Shown: positions 19,323-29,519, counted from the stretch's first letter. The stretch: DNA of 30,529 nt from Phytophthora quininea (GCA_011947345.1 JAAVTG010000895.1:1-30529); one strand, 5' to 3'. The notes: generated by a model from the letters alone, not told the origin. Made by a program: numbers and translations.

Positions 19323-21175
19323 TTATTGCTTATGGAGCCACTCAAATTTAAAGCTGAAATCCGCTCCTGCAATGAACGGCGAGTTAGCAAAACGTTTGCT
19401 TTGTTAGGCATCAAATACTTACCAAGATGCTCCAGCGAAACTTGGGTTATGTAGACTGTCCACAGACATAGTTTGGATTGGATCATCCCTGCTTGCTTCT
19501 CTAGCACGAAAGCAAGTTGTGCCACGGGGAAAATCCCATTGTGCGCTTCAGAATCATAATTGCCAAAACGAGCGAGGCGAGTTCCAGTGAACCATACGCC
19601 AAAACATTGATGACAGAGGAATAAATCTCAGCACTTGAATGTCCAGCCAAAGAAGGGTAATAAGCACCGTTGTGCATGTGGAAAGGGCGAGTCGATGTAG
19701 ACCTACAGTAACAAAGAAAGCAATAAGTACTACGGTGACAATAAAAACTAAGAACTTACAGTAGACAAATGGCAGCACAACTTCAACATATTCCACGAGT
19801 AAAAGATATTCCGTAATGAAAAGCAATCTCATGCTTTTCTGAAGAAAAACGGCGCGTTCTTTCCTAGAGAAAATCGTTTCGAGTCCAAGGGTGTCCAACG
19901 CACGCTCGACAACTTGCAATGCATTTGGGGCTGCAATTCCAACCACTTTCTTTGCAATAATTCCCGTCGTTGAGGTGGCCGGATTGGGAAAACTTTTGCC
20001 CTGACAAAAGCCGTATTTTTAATGTTTGACATAATTTTGTTGGACCCACCTCGAACAAGAGTCGCTTCTCGTTCGGCAGCTGAAGTCTTGCTCGATGATG
20101 GTGAATCAATCCAAGCATCAACTCGACTTCTCCCCGTCGATAAGGGTCTGGTTGAATTTGACTGTGTTCGACTAGTGGTTGTCATCCCAGTCTCAATAAT
20201 CGTCAGCCTCATTGCTATCTGTACAAAATTTTCGTGCGCAACTGGGTGTTTATGTGGAATCTTTTTCATTAACGCTTTGATGTCTTCAAGTATCTCGACC
20301 ACATCGAGCATTGACTCCCAGAAATGTAGGATATCCACCACCATAATCAACGCTATCGAAGTCCACGAAGATGCACTTTGCAATGCAGTAGAAACATACA
20401 GCGCATGAAAAACTTCGACGTTGAAAATGACCGTCTCGGGCTTCTGGTCGTCGTTGGTAAGAGCGCGGCTAATCCAATTCTTGGCTACAATTTTGATGAC
20501 AGGTAGAATGATCACAAACACCGTCTGCTCGACACCAGAGAACGACACAAAACCATAGATATAGAGCGGGTAAATGAACGTTAACGCCACTTGACAAATG
20601 AACACGGAAACCTGCCGCTTCATGTCCTTCCAGAGGCTTGAGTCGGCTCTCCATTTGTCTCTTGAAATGTAAATCACGCAAGCAATAATCACAATAGTAT
20701 CTGGTGGGGCAACAACCAGCAACCCGAACGGGATCGGAAAGACTGCCCAAGCACCAATTGAAAACCCGACACCAACTCCAACAGTGGATGCCAATTGAGC
20801 CACGAAAAGAATCTGCCAAAAACTTAGCTTCAAGCGTGGCGCTATTTGACCCATTTGAACGAGCACGGAACCACCGATAAAGCCAAGTACGAACCAAGAC
20901 CGAACGAAGAAAACCCAATTCTCGTACACTCCAGCTTGTGGCGACGCTAACGGGGTAATTCCTTTAGCAAGGCAAGCAAAAGACACAGAAAAGGTCAACA
21001 GAAACAGCAGCAGCATTCGACTGCTGCTGACCGCGTCGATGTAGGTTTCAAAGAGCTCAAACCTCTCGAAAGAGTATCGCCCTTGAAATTCCACTTGGAC
21101 GGAGACCCAAGCTGCCCAAACGCGTCGACGAGCTCGCCGAAGCCATTTCTTGAATCCTCGGACCGTCAAGACCAT
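19323..21175 (-). CDS. Oomycete multipass membrane protein (copy 3)
   Basis: This is the most complete member of the family here, about 579 residues after splicing. Landmarks: WAAWVSVQVEFQGRYSFERF, GITPLASPQAGVYENWVFF, AVFPIPFGLLVVAPPD, DKWRADSSLWKDMKRQ, FIYPLYIYGFVSFSGVEQ, VIFNVEVFHALYVSTALQSA, a His/Lys-rich loop, LGLETIFSRKERAVFLQKS, VEYVEVVLPFVYC, FHMHNGAYYPSLAGHSSA and QLAFVLEKQAGMIQ. Two GT-AG introns sit at the same places as in copy 2. Three frame breaks (near 19955-19965, 19679-19690 and 19526-19538) each fit a missing base, two of them in homopolymers, so I keep it as a gene rather than a pseudogene. Function is unknown; the basic loop between the halves is probably cytoplasmic. Confidence 0.72.
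19367..19422 (-). other. Intron 2 of membrane gene copy 3
   Basis: GTAAGT donor and TGCAG acceptor, 56 nt. The last exon codes for ADFSFKFEWLHKQ and stops at TAA 19323-19325. Confidence 0.78.
19703..19759 (-). other. Intron 1 of membrane gene copy 3
   Basis: GTAAGT donor and TGTAG acceptor, 57 nt, at the same codon as intron 1 of copy 2. Confidence 0.8.
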
Positions 21176-21326
21176 GTTTGGTCACTTTTAGCGAAGCGGG
21201 AATAGCAAAATATGTCAGTTTGGGTGTTTTTATTCTTTGTGGGCAGCTGAACGGGATGGTTCGGTGTTATCTTCTTCAGCAATGAAACTGCTATCCGAGC
21301 TTTGACTCGCTTGATCAGTCTCCCGT
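21176..21326. other. Spacer upstream of membrane copy 3
   Basis: About 150 bp holding the presumed promoter of copy 3 and the 3' flank of the fascin-like pseudogene. No motif is convincing. Confidence 0.3.
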
Positions 21327-21884
21327 TTACTCTTTGTCGACGAGGACGGCGGATGGTGACATCGGCCCGTCAAACAGACGCGTCACAATGTCGTGAATTT
21401 CATCCGACGACTTGCCACATTTGGTGAGCTCCATGATGAAATCTCGACGGATTTTGCCAGCAGATTGGAGACGAGGATGTCAACTGTGTGAGGTCTGGAG
21501 TATCATTGAACCTCGTGGACCAATTGTTGCAATCGTCCAAGCAAGCAGGGCCTGACTTCAGTTGGCACGCTTAACGACTCCATTTCCGTCTAACTACAGC
21601 ACATTCCCTGTGTGGTACGACACGAAGTACAGAGCGCAATCGGAATGGTGAAGAGTTCCCAGTCACACGGCTTTTTGGGGTCGAACACCCGAAGGAAGCG
21701 ATCATTACGAGCCGATGGCAACTTTGTCGTTACGGACGCGATGCAGAATGACTTCCTAGCAGATGTCGCGATCGTTTTCAATGCAGCGAGCCTTCTTGGA
21801 TCCGAGTGGGTTCGGCAGGTTTTTGCGCTTGAAGAGCGACTGCAGAATCATGGGGACATCGAACAGCATGTCCATCAGGTCCAT
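21327..21884 (-). pseudogene. Fascin-like copy B, decayed
   Basis: Starting at ATG 21882-21884 the frame reads MDLMDMLFDVPMILQSLFKR, nearly the same as the intact copy A at 11904. It then meets a TAG shortly after ENDRDIC. Further pieces in other frames read NDKVAI, RNDRFLRVF, CDWELFTI, then DFIMELTKCGKSSDEIHDIV and a final AVLVDKE with TAA at 21327-21329. Several bases are missing from the central beta-trefoil part compared with copy A, and there are at least three frame breaks and two stops. The gene is about 50 bp shorter than copy A. It probably makes no functional protein. Confidence 0.72.
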
Positions 21885-22226
21885 TGTCGATAGCTGCGGA
21901 TACGATCAGTAACTTGTGCGCTGCGGGCTTGAAAGCGAATTGAAAAATGCCAGAAGCACGTTTGGAAACCAATCGCTTTCATCATCCGCACTTGACAATA
22001 GTGCATGATGCCATCTCGTGCAGTATTCCCAACTCCGAGCAAAATAATAAACTCTCCAACATGCCCAACTTCGAGCTACCAGGTAGTTTGTACATATATT
22101 TTGTTTTGGTAAGTACAGCAGGCCATCACGATCAAATCTCCTTCATTGACATTAAATGTCTTCTGCTGCCTGCTCGCCATCGTTCAAGCCACAACACATT
22201 CACTCCATCAGGATCCTACCACTCAC
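21885..22226. other. Spacer between fascin-like copies B and C
   Basis: About 340 bp. A plus-strand frame of 108 codons (21947-22273) spans it, but its composition (many H, S and T) and lack of any homology suggest chance. It presumably carries the promoter of copy B. Confidence 0.3.
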
Positions 22227-22853
22227 TCACTCGAACTTCAAACATGGATAAACCGGTTCTTGTCCCTTCGTAATCGAAGTCATCATCGCATCACAATCAC
22301 CTGGCCAAGCATACATCCGCAGTAGGATTGCATCGATCTCTTCCAACGACTTTCCCAGCACCACCAGCTTCACGATATGCTCACGACGTTCTTTTGCGTC
22401 TTCCCAATCATAGGGAGTACACGGGTGAGCCATAACGGGAGACTCCTTCTTCTCCGCAGACCCACCACCGACAGGCTCTTGCAAAAGGAACCATCCATGA
22501 CGAGTTGTGTCCACGCACGGCGGAGCCCCATTCGCAGTGGGCTCGAGAACATTAACAGTTTGGCTCTACACAAACGACACCGAGCCGTTTGCGAACGTTT
22601 CCACATCAAACTCCTCACTGATGCCCAGCATCGCAGACTCGAAGAAGTAGCCGCCGTTTGTTCCAATGATGAGTTCCAGTCCATCGCTCACTGATCGAAT
22701 GACAACTTTACCTTGAGATGAAAGATGCAATGCTGCTACTTTTATGTGTTCGTTGATGCAGCCTAGACAGACGGAGATACTCGCGGAAGACTTGGTGCTT
22801 GCTGCAGACTGCATGATCAGAGGTTTGTCATACCGTACGGCATCAAGCGACAT
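22227..22853 (-). CDS. Fascin-like copy C, one in-frame stop
   Basis: One continuous frame of 209 codons runs from ATG 22851-22853 to the stop at 22227, interrupted only by TAG at 22566-22568. Before the TAG it reads VAALHLSSQGKVVIRSVSDG and FDVETFANGSVSFV. After it, in the same frame, it reads SQTVNVLEPTANGAPPC, HGWFLLQEP and the C-terminal helix EHIVKLVVLGKSLEEIDAIL. It aligns over its length with copy A: trefoil region, then helix with the K.G.S..EI pattern. The TAG falls where copy A has serine after FFV, so a TCG-to-TAG change or a base-call error would explain it. It starts 98 bp beyond the MutS stop on the same strand. Function is unknown. Confidence 0.62.
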
Positions 22854-22950
22854 TATGACTTGGAGCTTGTAAAATCGGGTGTGATGAAAATATTGGGAAT
22901 GCTCGCACTGGGACCAGGCGGGCGAGACCTTCGGCAACAACATCTCTATT

Positions 22951-25900
22951 TTACCTGACATTTCCCATGTGTTCATCTCTCGTTAATTCGTGCAAAAGCT
23001 CTGTCGCCCTTGCAACTACACCCGAGGGCACCCAGCTAAAGCTGCTGTGTTAATACCATAGGACTGGGCAGCTAGTCCTTCAACCACCCGATGGGAAAAC
23101 ACAAGCTGCTTCGTTTGTCCACCAACTTGATGCTCCAGAACTTCCATTCGATACGGTCGGAGCTCTCCGCCACAAGTTTCACCGACCAAACCACTCAAGG
23201 CCGTAAAGTGAGTAGCGAACAATGTGCGTGTTTGCTTAGCACACAAACTCTCGAGGACAGCCCCGGCAATGGCAATACCATCGTTCACGGCAGTGCCACG
23301 CCCCACCTCATCCATCAGTACCAGCGAGCGGCTGGTCGCTTGCGTTAAGATCGTCGACGTCTCCTGCATTTCTACCATGAACGTGCTTTTGTCCGCTGCT
23401 AGGTCATCTGCAGAGCCAACACGGCAGAATAGTTTATCCACTAGTCCAACACGAGCAAACTTGGCCGGTACGAAGCTGCCCATTTGAGCTAAAACCACGA
23501 GGTGAGCATTTTGACGGAGGAATGTGCTCTTCCCGCCCATATTAGGCCCAGTGAGTAGCCAACAAGACCCTGTTGGTGCTGCTGCCAAATGAAGACTGTT
23601 TGGAACAAAGGCCCGCATTCCTCGTGAATTAAACCTCGCAGGTGAGCTGCTTCAACGACTGCATGACGACCATCTTCGATGTGCAGCTCCCGACTGCCAT
23701 CCAACAGCGGGCGCGTGAAGTTCCTATCAAGCAATTTGTGCGTGAGAACACACTACATCAATTTGAGAGATGGCATGAGCCATCGACTGCAATTCTTCCC
23801 GCACACGAAGCACACGCTCTCGCAATGAAGCAAAAATGGCGTTTTCCACACGCTCCACTTCCACCGCAGCTTCAGTGAGTTCACGATTAAGCTGCCGTAA
23901 CTCTTCGCTTCGGTACCGTACCGAGTTTTTCAACGACTGGAACATTGTCAGCTTCTCCAATTCGTTTCTGCTTTGATCCTTTTTCAGCAACTTGGCGTTT
24001 TCTTCATGAGGTAGATCGAGAAAGTAGCCCTTCTCAGCTTGGAAGACGACGCGGAGTCGTGTAGAGCCCAGTAATTCGCGGTATTTTGCTTGGAGCTCCT
24101 GCTTTTCTGGGGACTTGGGGTCGTGACGGAGAACAGCTTGCCATCTATCGAGCTCCGGAGAGTATCCTGTGCGAACAAAGCCACTCCTGGAGTTAAGAGA
24201 GGCGTAGTCATCTTTCAGGGCCGCGTGAATTTCTTCGGCAGTTGTGACGATATCTTGACGTTTTTCTTCAGAAGCAACGAGACCTCTGCGGCAGCTTTCA
24301 AGTAACAGTAAGCCTACAGCTTCTTTTCCGGGTAGGTCAGGAGACGCCTTTGCCTCTGTAGCTCGTGTGATCGAATGAGCTCAACTAATTGCACAGCTTC
24401 ATCTATGGTGGACGCCACATTCTTGAGGTCCTTTGGTGTGCCGACACCGATTGAAAGTCGTTGGAGGTTTCTCTCCATGTCAAATACTTCGGCCAACTGT
24501 TTCCGTGTGCGCTGAAGCAACGGCTCTTGTTCATAGAAGTAGAACAGCATCCAGGCGCTGCTCGAGTCGCTCGAGGTTCATAAGAGGTGACGCTAAATGT
24601 GCCTTTCACAAAATAGTTAGCTACAGTGATCACAGGCTCCATGAAGTTGTAAACGTACCGCGAGCAGTCTCGATCCTCCAGGAGTTGTTGTGGAGTCGAT
24701 AGTTTGAAGTAGACTAGTGGCTTTGGTCCCGCTAAGCGACTTTGCGAGCTCAACCCTCGCCATGCACTCGAATCGATTATCATATGGTCTGAAGATTCTA
24801 CGTGAAGCGGGCTTTTAACCAGTACCCGTTCCGCGATGAGTAAAGTCCACATAATCCAGGATCGCCGAGACTGCTGCATGCTCGGATGCTTCAAGGGTCT
24901 GACTCAAATTTCCACGCGTTCGGGGTCCATTCGACAGCATAGGCGAAAAACTAGCAGTAGGTCTATAAGTCTTCATGCAGGTGTCAGGGAGGACTGTATC
25001 CAGTAATGCGATAGCCTCTGCGGGCATCGCGATTTCCGATCCAGCACCAGTACCAACTGCCGGTAACAGAATTTCTTTTGGAGAACATCGAAGGATGGCG
25101 CTCGAGAGCTTGTCGCTGGTGGATGTAGTGGACACGAACTCGCCCGTTGACAAGTCAGCCCAGGCGAGCCCCACTTGTCTTGGTCGTAATAGAGCGAGGC
25201 GAGATAGTTGTTTTCCTCAGGTGTAAGCATTGTGTCTTCAACCAGAGATCCAGGGTAACAATCCGCACCACCTGCCTGTCGACAAGAGCATTGTAGCCCC
25301 TCTTCTTGGCGACCGAAGCGCTCTGTCAGTAAAACAAGACACAATTTTTAATGGAAATAGCTTCGATAAGGAAAACGGTAGCACTTACTTCGACCTGGTT
25401 GCAAATTGCCACTTTCACCCGTGATGCATTACCTGCACAAATTAAAATCATCAGTCAGCAATATCATCTCGGCTGTCCAGCTAACTGTCCTTGCAGCGTA
25501 CCAACTTCTCGACGAATGAGTCGACCGACCCAATGGGAAAGCCGCACATCTCGTTTAGAGCATGCACTTGCGCTTTCTTCGTTTTCCTCGTCAGCGCCAA
25601 ATTCAACAACTACACAAGGCCACGATTAGAATCCCATGAATCTCCTCAAAGAATAATGTATATAACATCGAATAAATCATCCACAGTACATGTGCTGCAC
25701 GTCTTGCATCGTCGCCAAAAACTCGTAAAAGTCTCCTACTTGAAACAGTAACATACAGTCTACACAAAACGCGCCAATTAGCATTTTATGTATTCTCCTT
25801 CCTGTATGTTTCGTACCGGGATACTCTTGCTTGCGGGCCAGATACTGCGCCACCATGGGTGTCACTTTGGGCGAACCGTTCTCGGTCGTTTCAGCCTCCA

Positions 25901-26031
25901 GCGCGTCCGCACTTACACCCGATGAGAGCCAGGATGAAGTGCTAACTTGTCGGCGACAGAGTGGAGCGACCCGATGCCTGGGGGCCGAGCATCGTGCCTC
26001 CGTGGCCACGTCGAAGCAGGCGCAGCATCAT
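22951..26031 (-). CDS. MutS-family DNA mismatch repair protein, probably mitochondrial
   Basis: This large gene has all MutS parts in order. Domain I has PKVTPMVAQYLARKQEYP, CMLLFQVGDFYEF, LLNLALTRKTKKAQVHALN and VKVAICNQVE. A connector and domain III follow (PGSLVEDTMLTPEENNYLAS, WADLSTGEFVS, FDMERNLQRLSIGVGTPKD), then the clamp (LRQLNRELTEAAVEVERVE). The ATPase has Walker A TGPNMGGKSTFLRQNAHL, Walker B VLMDEVGRGT and ATHFTALSGL. The C-terminus (ARATELLHELTRDEH) ends with TAA at 22951-22953 after a frame break at 23021-23030. It looks like bacterial-type MutS1, not the nuclear MSH2/MSH6 type. The Arg-rich start MMLRLLRRGHGG (ATG at 26029-26031) looks like a mitochondrial leader, which suggests an organelle role. 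Four short introns are supported by frame continuity. At least seven further frame breaks occur along the gene, mostly fitting missing bases. Confidence 0.85.
25323..25388 (-). other. MutS gene intron 4
   Basis: GTAAGT donor directly after the VAICNQVE codons and GACAG acceptor, 66 nt; the next exon reads SASVAKKRGYNALVDRQ. Confidence 0.75.
25433..25485 (-). other. MutS gene intron 3
   Basis: GTTAGC donor and TGCAG acceptor, 53 nt; joins LVRCKD to NASRVKVAIC through a split Ser codon. Confidence 0.65.
25610..25689 (-). other. MutS gene intron 2
   Basis: GTACTG donor and TGTAG acceptor, 80 nt; joins the end of the DDARRAAH codons (after a frame break in the TTTTT run) to LLNLALTRK. Confidence 0.65.
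25760..25816 (-). other. MutS gene intron 1
   Basis: GTACGA donor and TGTAG acceptor, 57 nt. Splicing restores the conserved YPDCMLLF of MutS domain I, which unspliced reading destroys. Confidence 0.8.
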
Positions 26032-26155
26032 TGGCGAAAAATGCGTGGTCAAACTTTGATGTTGTGTCACGTTAATTAATTAAACCAAACCTAAATGTAG
26101 GCCAAGTTGAAGTGCAACGGCTTTTTGGACCAAATTGGCACAAGCTTCATCGAGC
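26032..26155. promoter_or_regulatory. Divergent spacer between MutS and membrane copy 4
   Basis: These 124 bp lie between two genes that point away from each other. The TTAATTAATTAA stretch at 26071-26082 is the only visible AT-rich core. This is inferred from position only. Confidence 0.35.
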
Positions 26156-27470
26156 ATGCTGAAGCGGATTAATGCCTTCCGTCTACACCTGTGGGCCGCG
26201 TGGATGCCAGCGCAAGTGGAACTGCATGGTCGATACTCTGTAAAGAGGTTCGAGCAGCTGGACGCGTACACGAACAAGCTCAGCACCAGTTGACTGCTGT
26301 CTCTGTCTGTTGACACCACTACCCTGTTTGGCTCTAGCTCTTTTGAACGATGCGGCTCCACTGGCACCGGTCGAAGCTGGCGTTCGAGGGAATTGGGTTC
26401 TCATCATTCACTCCTGGGTTGTGACCAGCTACATTGGTGGAGGAGTTTTGACGCAGATTGGACAGAGTGCACCTCGTTTAAGACTCCCGTTCCATCAAGT
26501 CTTCGCTATCGCCACCTTTTCGGCTGCAGTAGCAGTTGGATTTGCGTTTACTTTGTGCGCTCTGACTGTGTTTCCGTTGCCGTTTGGATTACTCGTGGCG
26601 TCGCCTCCAGACACGTTCATGGTGACAGCTTGCTTTGTGTACGTATCTGCACCAAAGTGGCGTGCCGATCCGACCTTGTGGGATGACGTTAAGCGGCAGG
26701 TTTCGGTGTTTATCCGCCAAGTGGCTCTGGCGTTCATCTATCCGCTGTATACCTATGGATTCGTGTCCCTATCTGGGGTAAAACAAACCTTGTACTCGTG
26801 TTGCCGATTATCAAATCTTCGCTAAGAATGGATCAGTCGGACGCTTACGAGCAACGATCAGAAGCAAGCGGTGATTTTTAATGTGGAGGTTTTCCATGCA
26901 TTGTACGTGTCGAACGCACTGCAAAGCGCTTCGTCGTGGGCTTCCACGGTGATAATTATGGCAGTCGATACGTTACACTTCTGTATATCCATGCTAGACG
27001 TGACAGAAGTTCTCAACGAGATCAAACCTCTCATGGAGAAAATCCCACAGCTACACCCTGTCGCGAAGGAGAATTTCATGCAGATTGCAATGTGGTTGTT
27101 GGCTATTGAGACTGAGGCGTCTTCGACAAGTCGAGTACGTTCGAAAGCGTCGTGGAGAACGCAAATGGATGCTTGGGTGAGCTCGCGAAATTGGGCTAAC
27201 AAGGCGTCAGACAAAGAGAGAGACGCAACTCCTGTGACTAAACTCCAGCGTGGAATCAACGTTCGAAGCCAGAATCAAGTGCTGCCTCAACGAGCGCAAG
27301 TATTCCCCATCCGACCGCCACAGCGACGGAAATGGCTGGCAAGTACTAAAATTCACGTCGCTAGCGCAGATACTTTTCTCGCGATGACTAATGCCAAGAC
27401 TACACGTCTCGACGATGCTCTCGGCCTAGAGACTATATTTTCAGCGAAGGAACGTGCAGTTTTGCGCGTG
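26156..27470 (+). pseudogene. Multipass membrane family copy 4, truncated at a Fanzor locus
   Basis: This is the only plus-strand member. From ATG 26156 it reads LWAAWMPAQVELHGRYSVKRF, then an in-frame TGA near 26292 and, after frame changes, TPLPCLALALLNDAAPLAPV, VFPLPFGLLVASPPD, KWRADPTLWDDVKRQ, FIYPLYTYGFVSLSGVKQ, FNVEVFHALYVSNALQSA and GLETIFSAKERAVL. The family continues after this point with about 180 more residues (VEYVEVVLP, FHMHN and QLAFVLEKQ segments plus two introns). None of that is found anywhere downstream. Homology stops at about 27465, and the next recognisable sequence is the tail of the Fanzor gene on the opposite strand. Breaks near 26292, 26308 and 26790-26830 fit missing bases, but the loss of the 3' third is real. 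Confidence 0.7.
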
Positions 27471-27555
27471 CATTGAAGGGCACTGCTCCTGACGAAGCTG
27501 TGCTCCTAAGAGTCCGCCATTGCGATCTCTACCTCCTACATTGGGATTCTGTCTC
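27471..27555 (-). other. Candidate right end / guide-RNA scaffold region of the Fanzor element
   Basis: This G-rich (minus strand) stretch lies between the likely Fanzor stop and the broken edge of the membrane gene. It has three loosely repeated TAGGAG units (in TGTAGGAGACAG, TGTAGGAGGTAG and CTTAGGAGCACAG), followed by a related TCAGGAGCAG. In TnpB and Fanzor loci the non-coding guide RNA comes from just this place, the 3' end of the gene plus the element end. The assignment here is inference from position; no fold was computed. Confidence 0.35.
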
Positions 27556-29432
27556 CTACACAGGCCCCGAGGTGGGCCTGTTCGACACCCTGTGGCTTGG
27601 CATGGTCCTATCCAGCGGGCCTTCACAGCCACGAAGTTCTGGTCGCCGCTAGTCGTTCGCTCGTCGGAAAGCTGGCGGCCTTCCTGTCCAGCAAGCAGAC
27701 TCTTCAGAATTGCAAGCATGTTGCGAGCGGCATTGACATCTCGGTTCCAGAAGTTTGCCCGGCATGACCTGATTGTGCAGCGCTGGACAGCGTAGCATGG
27801 CTTGTGCACCATGTTGCCTTCTTTATCGGGGACGAGTAGTTTCGCCGGCTCCACAAGACCGTGGCACAGCGAGCACGTCTTGCTAGTCCTGAACTCGTCC
27901 AGCGTCACGACCGTGGCCCTCCGCCGCAGCGCTTCTTTAAAGCGCTTTATCGGCACGGGCGGATTGCGCGCAGCCCTCCATGGTTAGTGAAGTCCCCGTA
28001 GCCGACCCACACTCGGGAACTCGAGCGCGGCACGAGGCGGCGTGCCAGTGCATCCAGCGCTTGCATCTGCCGGCGCGCTCTGAAAAACCTCCAACTACGG
28101 AACCCTTCCTCTGCGCTAAAGGCCACCAAGAAGCCACGGTGGCTCAAAAGAATGGCAGGCCCTGCAGGAACGTGGCGAGGCTGGCTGTTTTGAATGTCGG
28201 CATGCTCTCAACGATACGTCGATACCATGGTTCTTTTGCCTTGGCGTTTTTCAGCCAGAATTGAAACTTCGACGTTCCCGAGAGGTGCTGGTACTCGTGG
28301 GCGCTGACCGAAAAATATGCTGTTGCGAGCGGTAGTGTCGGTTTTTCGTCGGCGCTGACGCAGCCCGCGTTCGCGCAACCAGCGACGCCGTCGACGACGC
28401 TGTCGAGGCACAACTCTCTCTCGTACTGCAGTGCACAGTGCTCGGAGCCCTGGATCCACTCCGATCACTATTGACGGCGAATCCCCTTCAGCTGCTTCTT
28501 TGGTCATGTCGGTGTCGTCCAGCGTCGGCTCCTTGGGGCGTTGTGGCCGAGAGAGAACTACTGAAGCTCCATAGCCGTCGGATTTATCATAGTTGTCAAA
28601 GCGCCTTGTAGCACTAGCGAGCTGTGAGACATCAAAGACCTGAGCTAGCAGGCCAGATCGGTGGAAGAAGGCGCAACTGAGGCCGCCGAGACGTCCAACC
28701 GGACAGTTCAGCACGTTGACACCGGCCCGCTTGAAAATCCGGCTGCAGATGCCGTGAAGAGTAGAAGGTGTGATGGTTATGTAGCCCGGCGAATAGCTCG
28801 TAGTCAATGGCAGCAAGGTGTACAGAGCAGCACCTTTCTGTTCTGGATGGTCGTGTTGGAATGACTCCATCCAGGTTAGCATCTCATACGCCTTCTGGAT
28901 AAAGTGTTTTTCGTTCGCAGCAATTGTCTCTGGATCAGGCGTCAGAACCAGCCACGCACGTAGCCGATTGATAGCGTCTTCACCTTCGTGTTGTGTGCTG
29001 CTTTCGCTGCTAGAAGAACGCAGGCATCCGTTCAGGATTCTCGTTGTCGTGGCATAGGAGAGTTCGTCGTCGTCTTCTGGAGCAAATCGGAAGCGGATGT
29101 ACTGGCGCAGTCGCTTCTTGAACGTTGTCTTCACCATTGTGCGTGCATTCGTAGCCATGGCGGCGGCTTCATCGCTCAGGAGATAACTTCTCACTGGCAG
29201 ATATGACACCAGAGAGGCGATGGCTGTAGAATGCCTGGTCCAGGTCTGGTAGCGGTAGGTTCTCGCTCAGGCAGCGCAGTAAGTGGAAGTTGGCGAGGTG
29301 GGAGCCTTCCAGTCGGATGCCTTGCATTGTCTCCGCCGTCCGAGCGATCTCCTGGACGATCTCGGGGTACCTGCACACCCTCGAGAGCTTGGACTTGACG
29401 GAGGCTCTTGGCTTCTTGCGTCGTCGCGCCAT
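27556..29432 (-). CDS. Fanzor: eukaryotic TnpB-like RNA-guided endonuclease (frame-broken)
   Basis: The start ATG is at 29430-29432 (MARRRKKPRASVKSKL, very basic). Homologous segments then follow: MVKTTFKKRLRQYIRFRF, the Fanzor-typical TLLPLTTSYSPGYITI, RuvC-I IVIGVDPGLRALCTAVR with Asp at 28454-28456, and YQHLSGTSKFQFWLKNAK. Next come RuvC-II AFSAEEGFRSWRFF with Glu at 28109-28111, a zinc-binding TSKTCSLCHG paired with RCTIRSC, and RuvC-III NRDVNAARNML with Asp at 27738-27740. All three catalytic acids are present. Known Fanzors cut DNA guided by an RNA from their own 3' region. Frame changes occur near 29200, 28420, 28147, 27960 and 27690, giving about 620 residues if each is one indel. I take the stop at 27556-27558, though another frame runs to 27441. 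There is no partner transposase in the window. Confidence 0.82.
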
Positions 29433-29519
29433 CGATGGAAATCGAAGAATGGCGACAGCGGCTCATATAGACTACAACGCGTGGAAGTTTCTAATTGTAA
29501 TCCATTGCAGCACCTAGCT
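29433..29519. other. Junction between Fanzor start and kinase fragment
   Basis: About 90 bp that should contain the left end and promoter of the Fanzor element. The minus strand reads GTCGCCATTCTTCGAT near 29440-29455, which weakly resembles GTCCGCCATTGCGAT at 27512-27526 on the plus strand. That hint of inverted ends is too weak to call. Confidence 0.3.

Noticed and set aside
27512..29455. Possible inverted terminal repeats of the Fanzor element (GTCCGCCATTGCGAT against GTCGCCATTCTTCGAT)
   Set aside because: Only a weak gapped match of about 12 bases; other copies would be needed to accept it.
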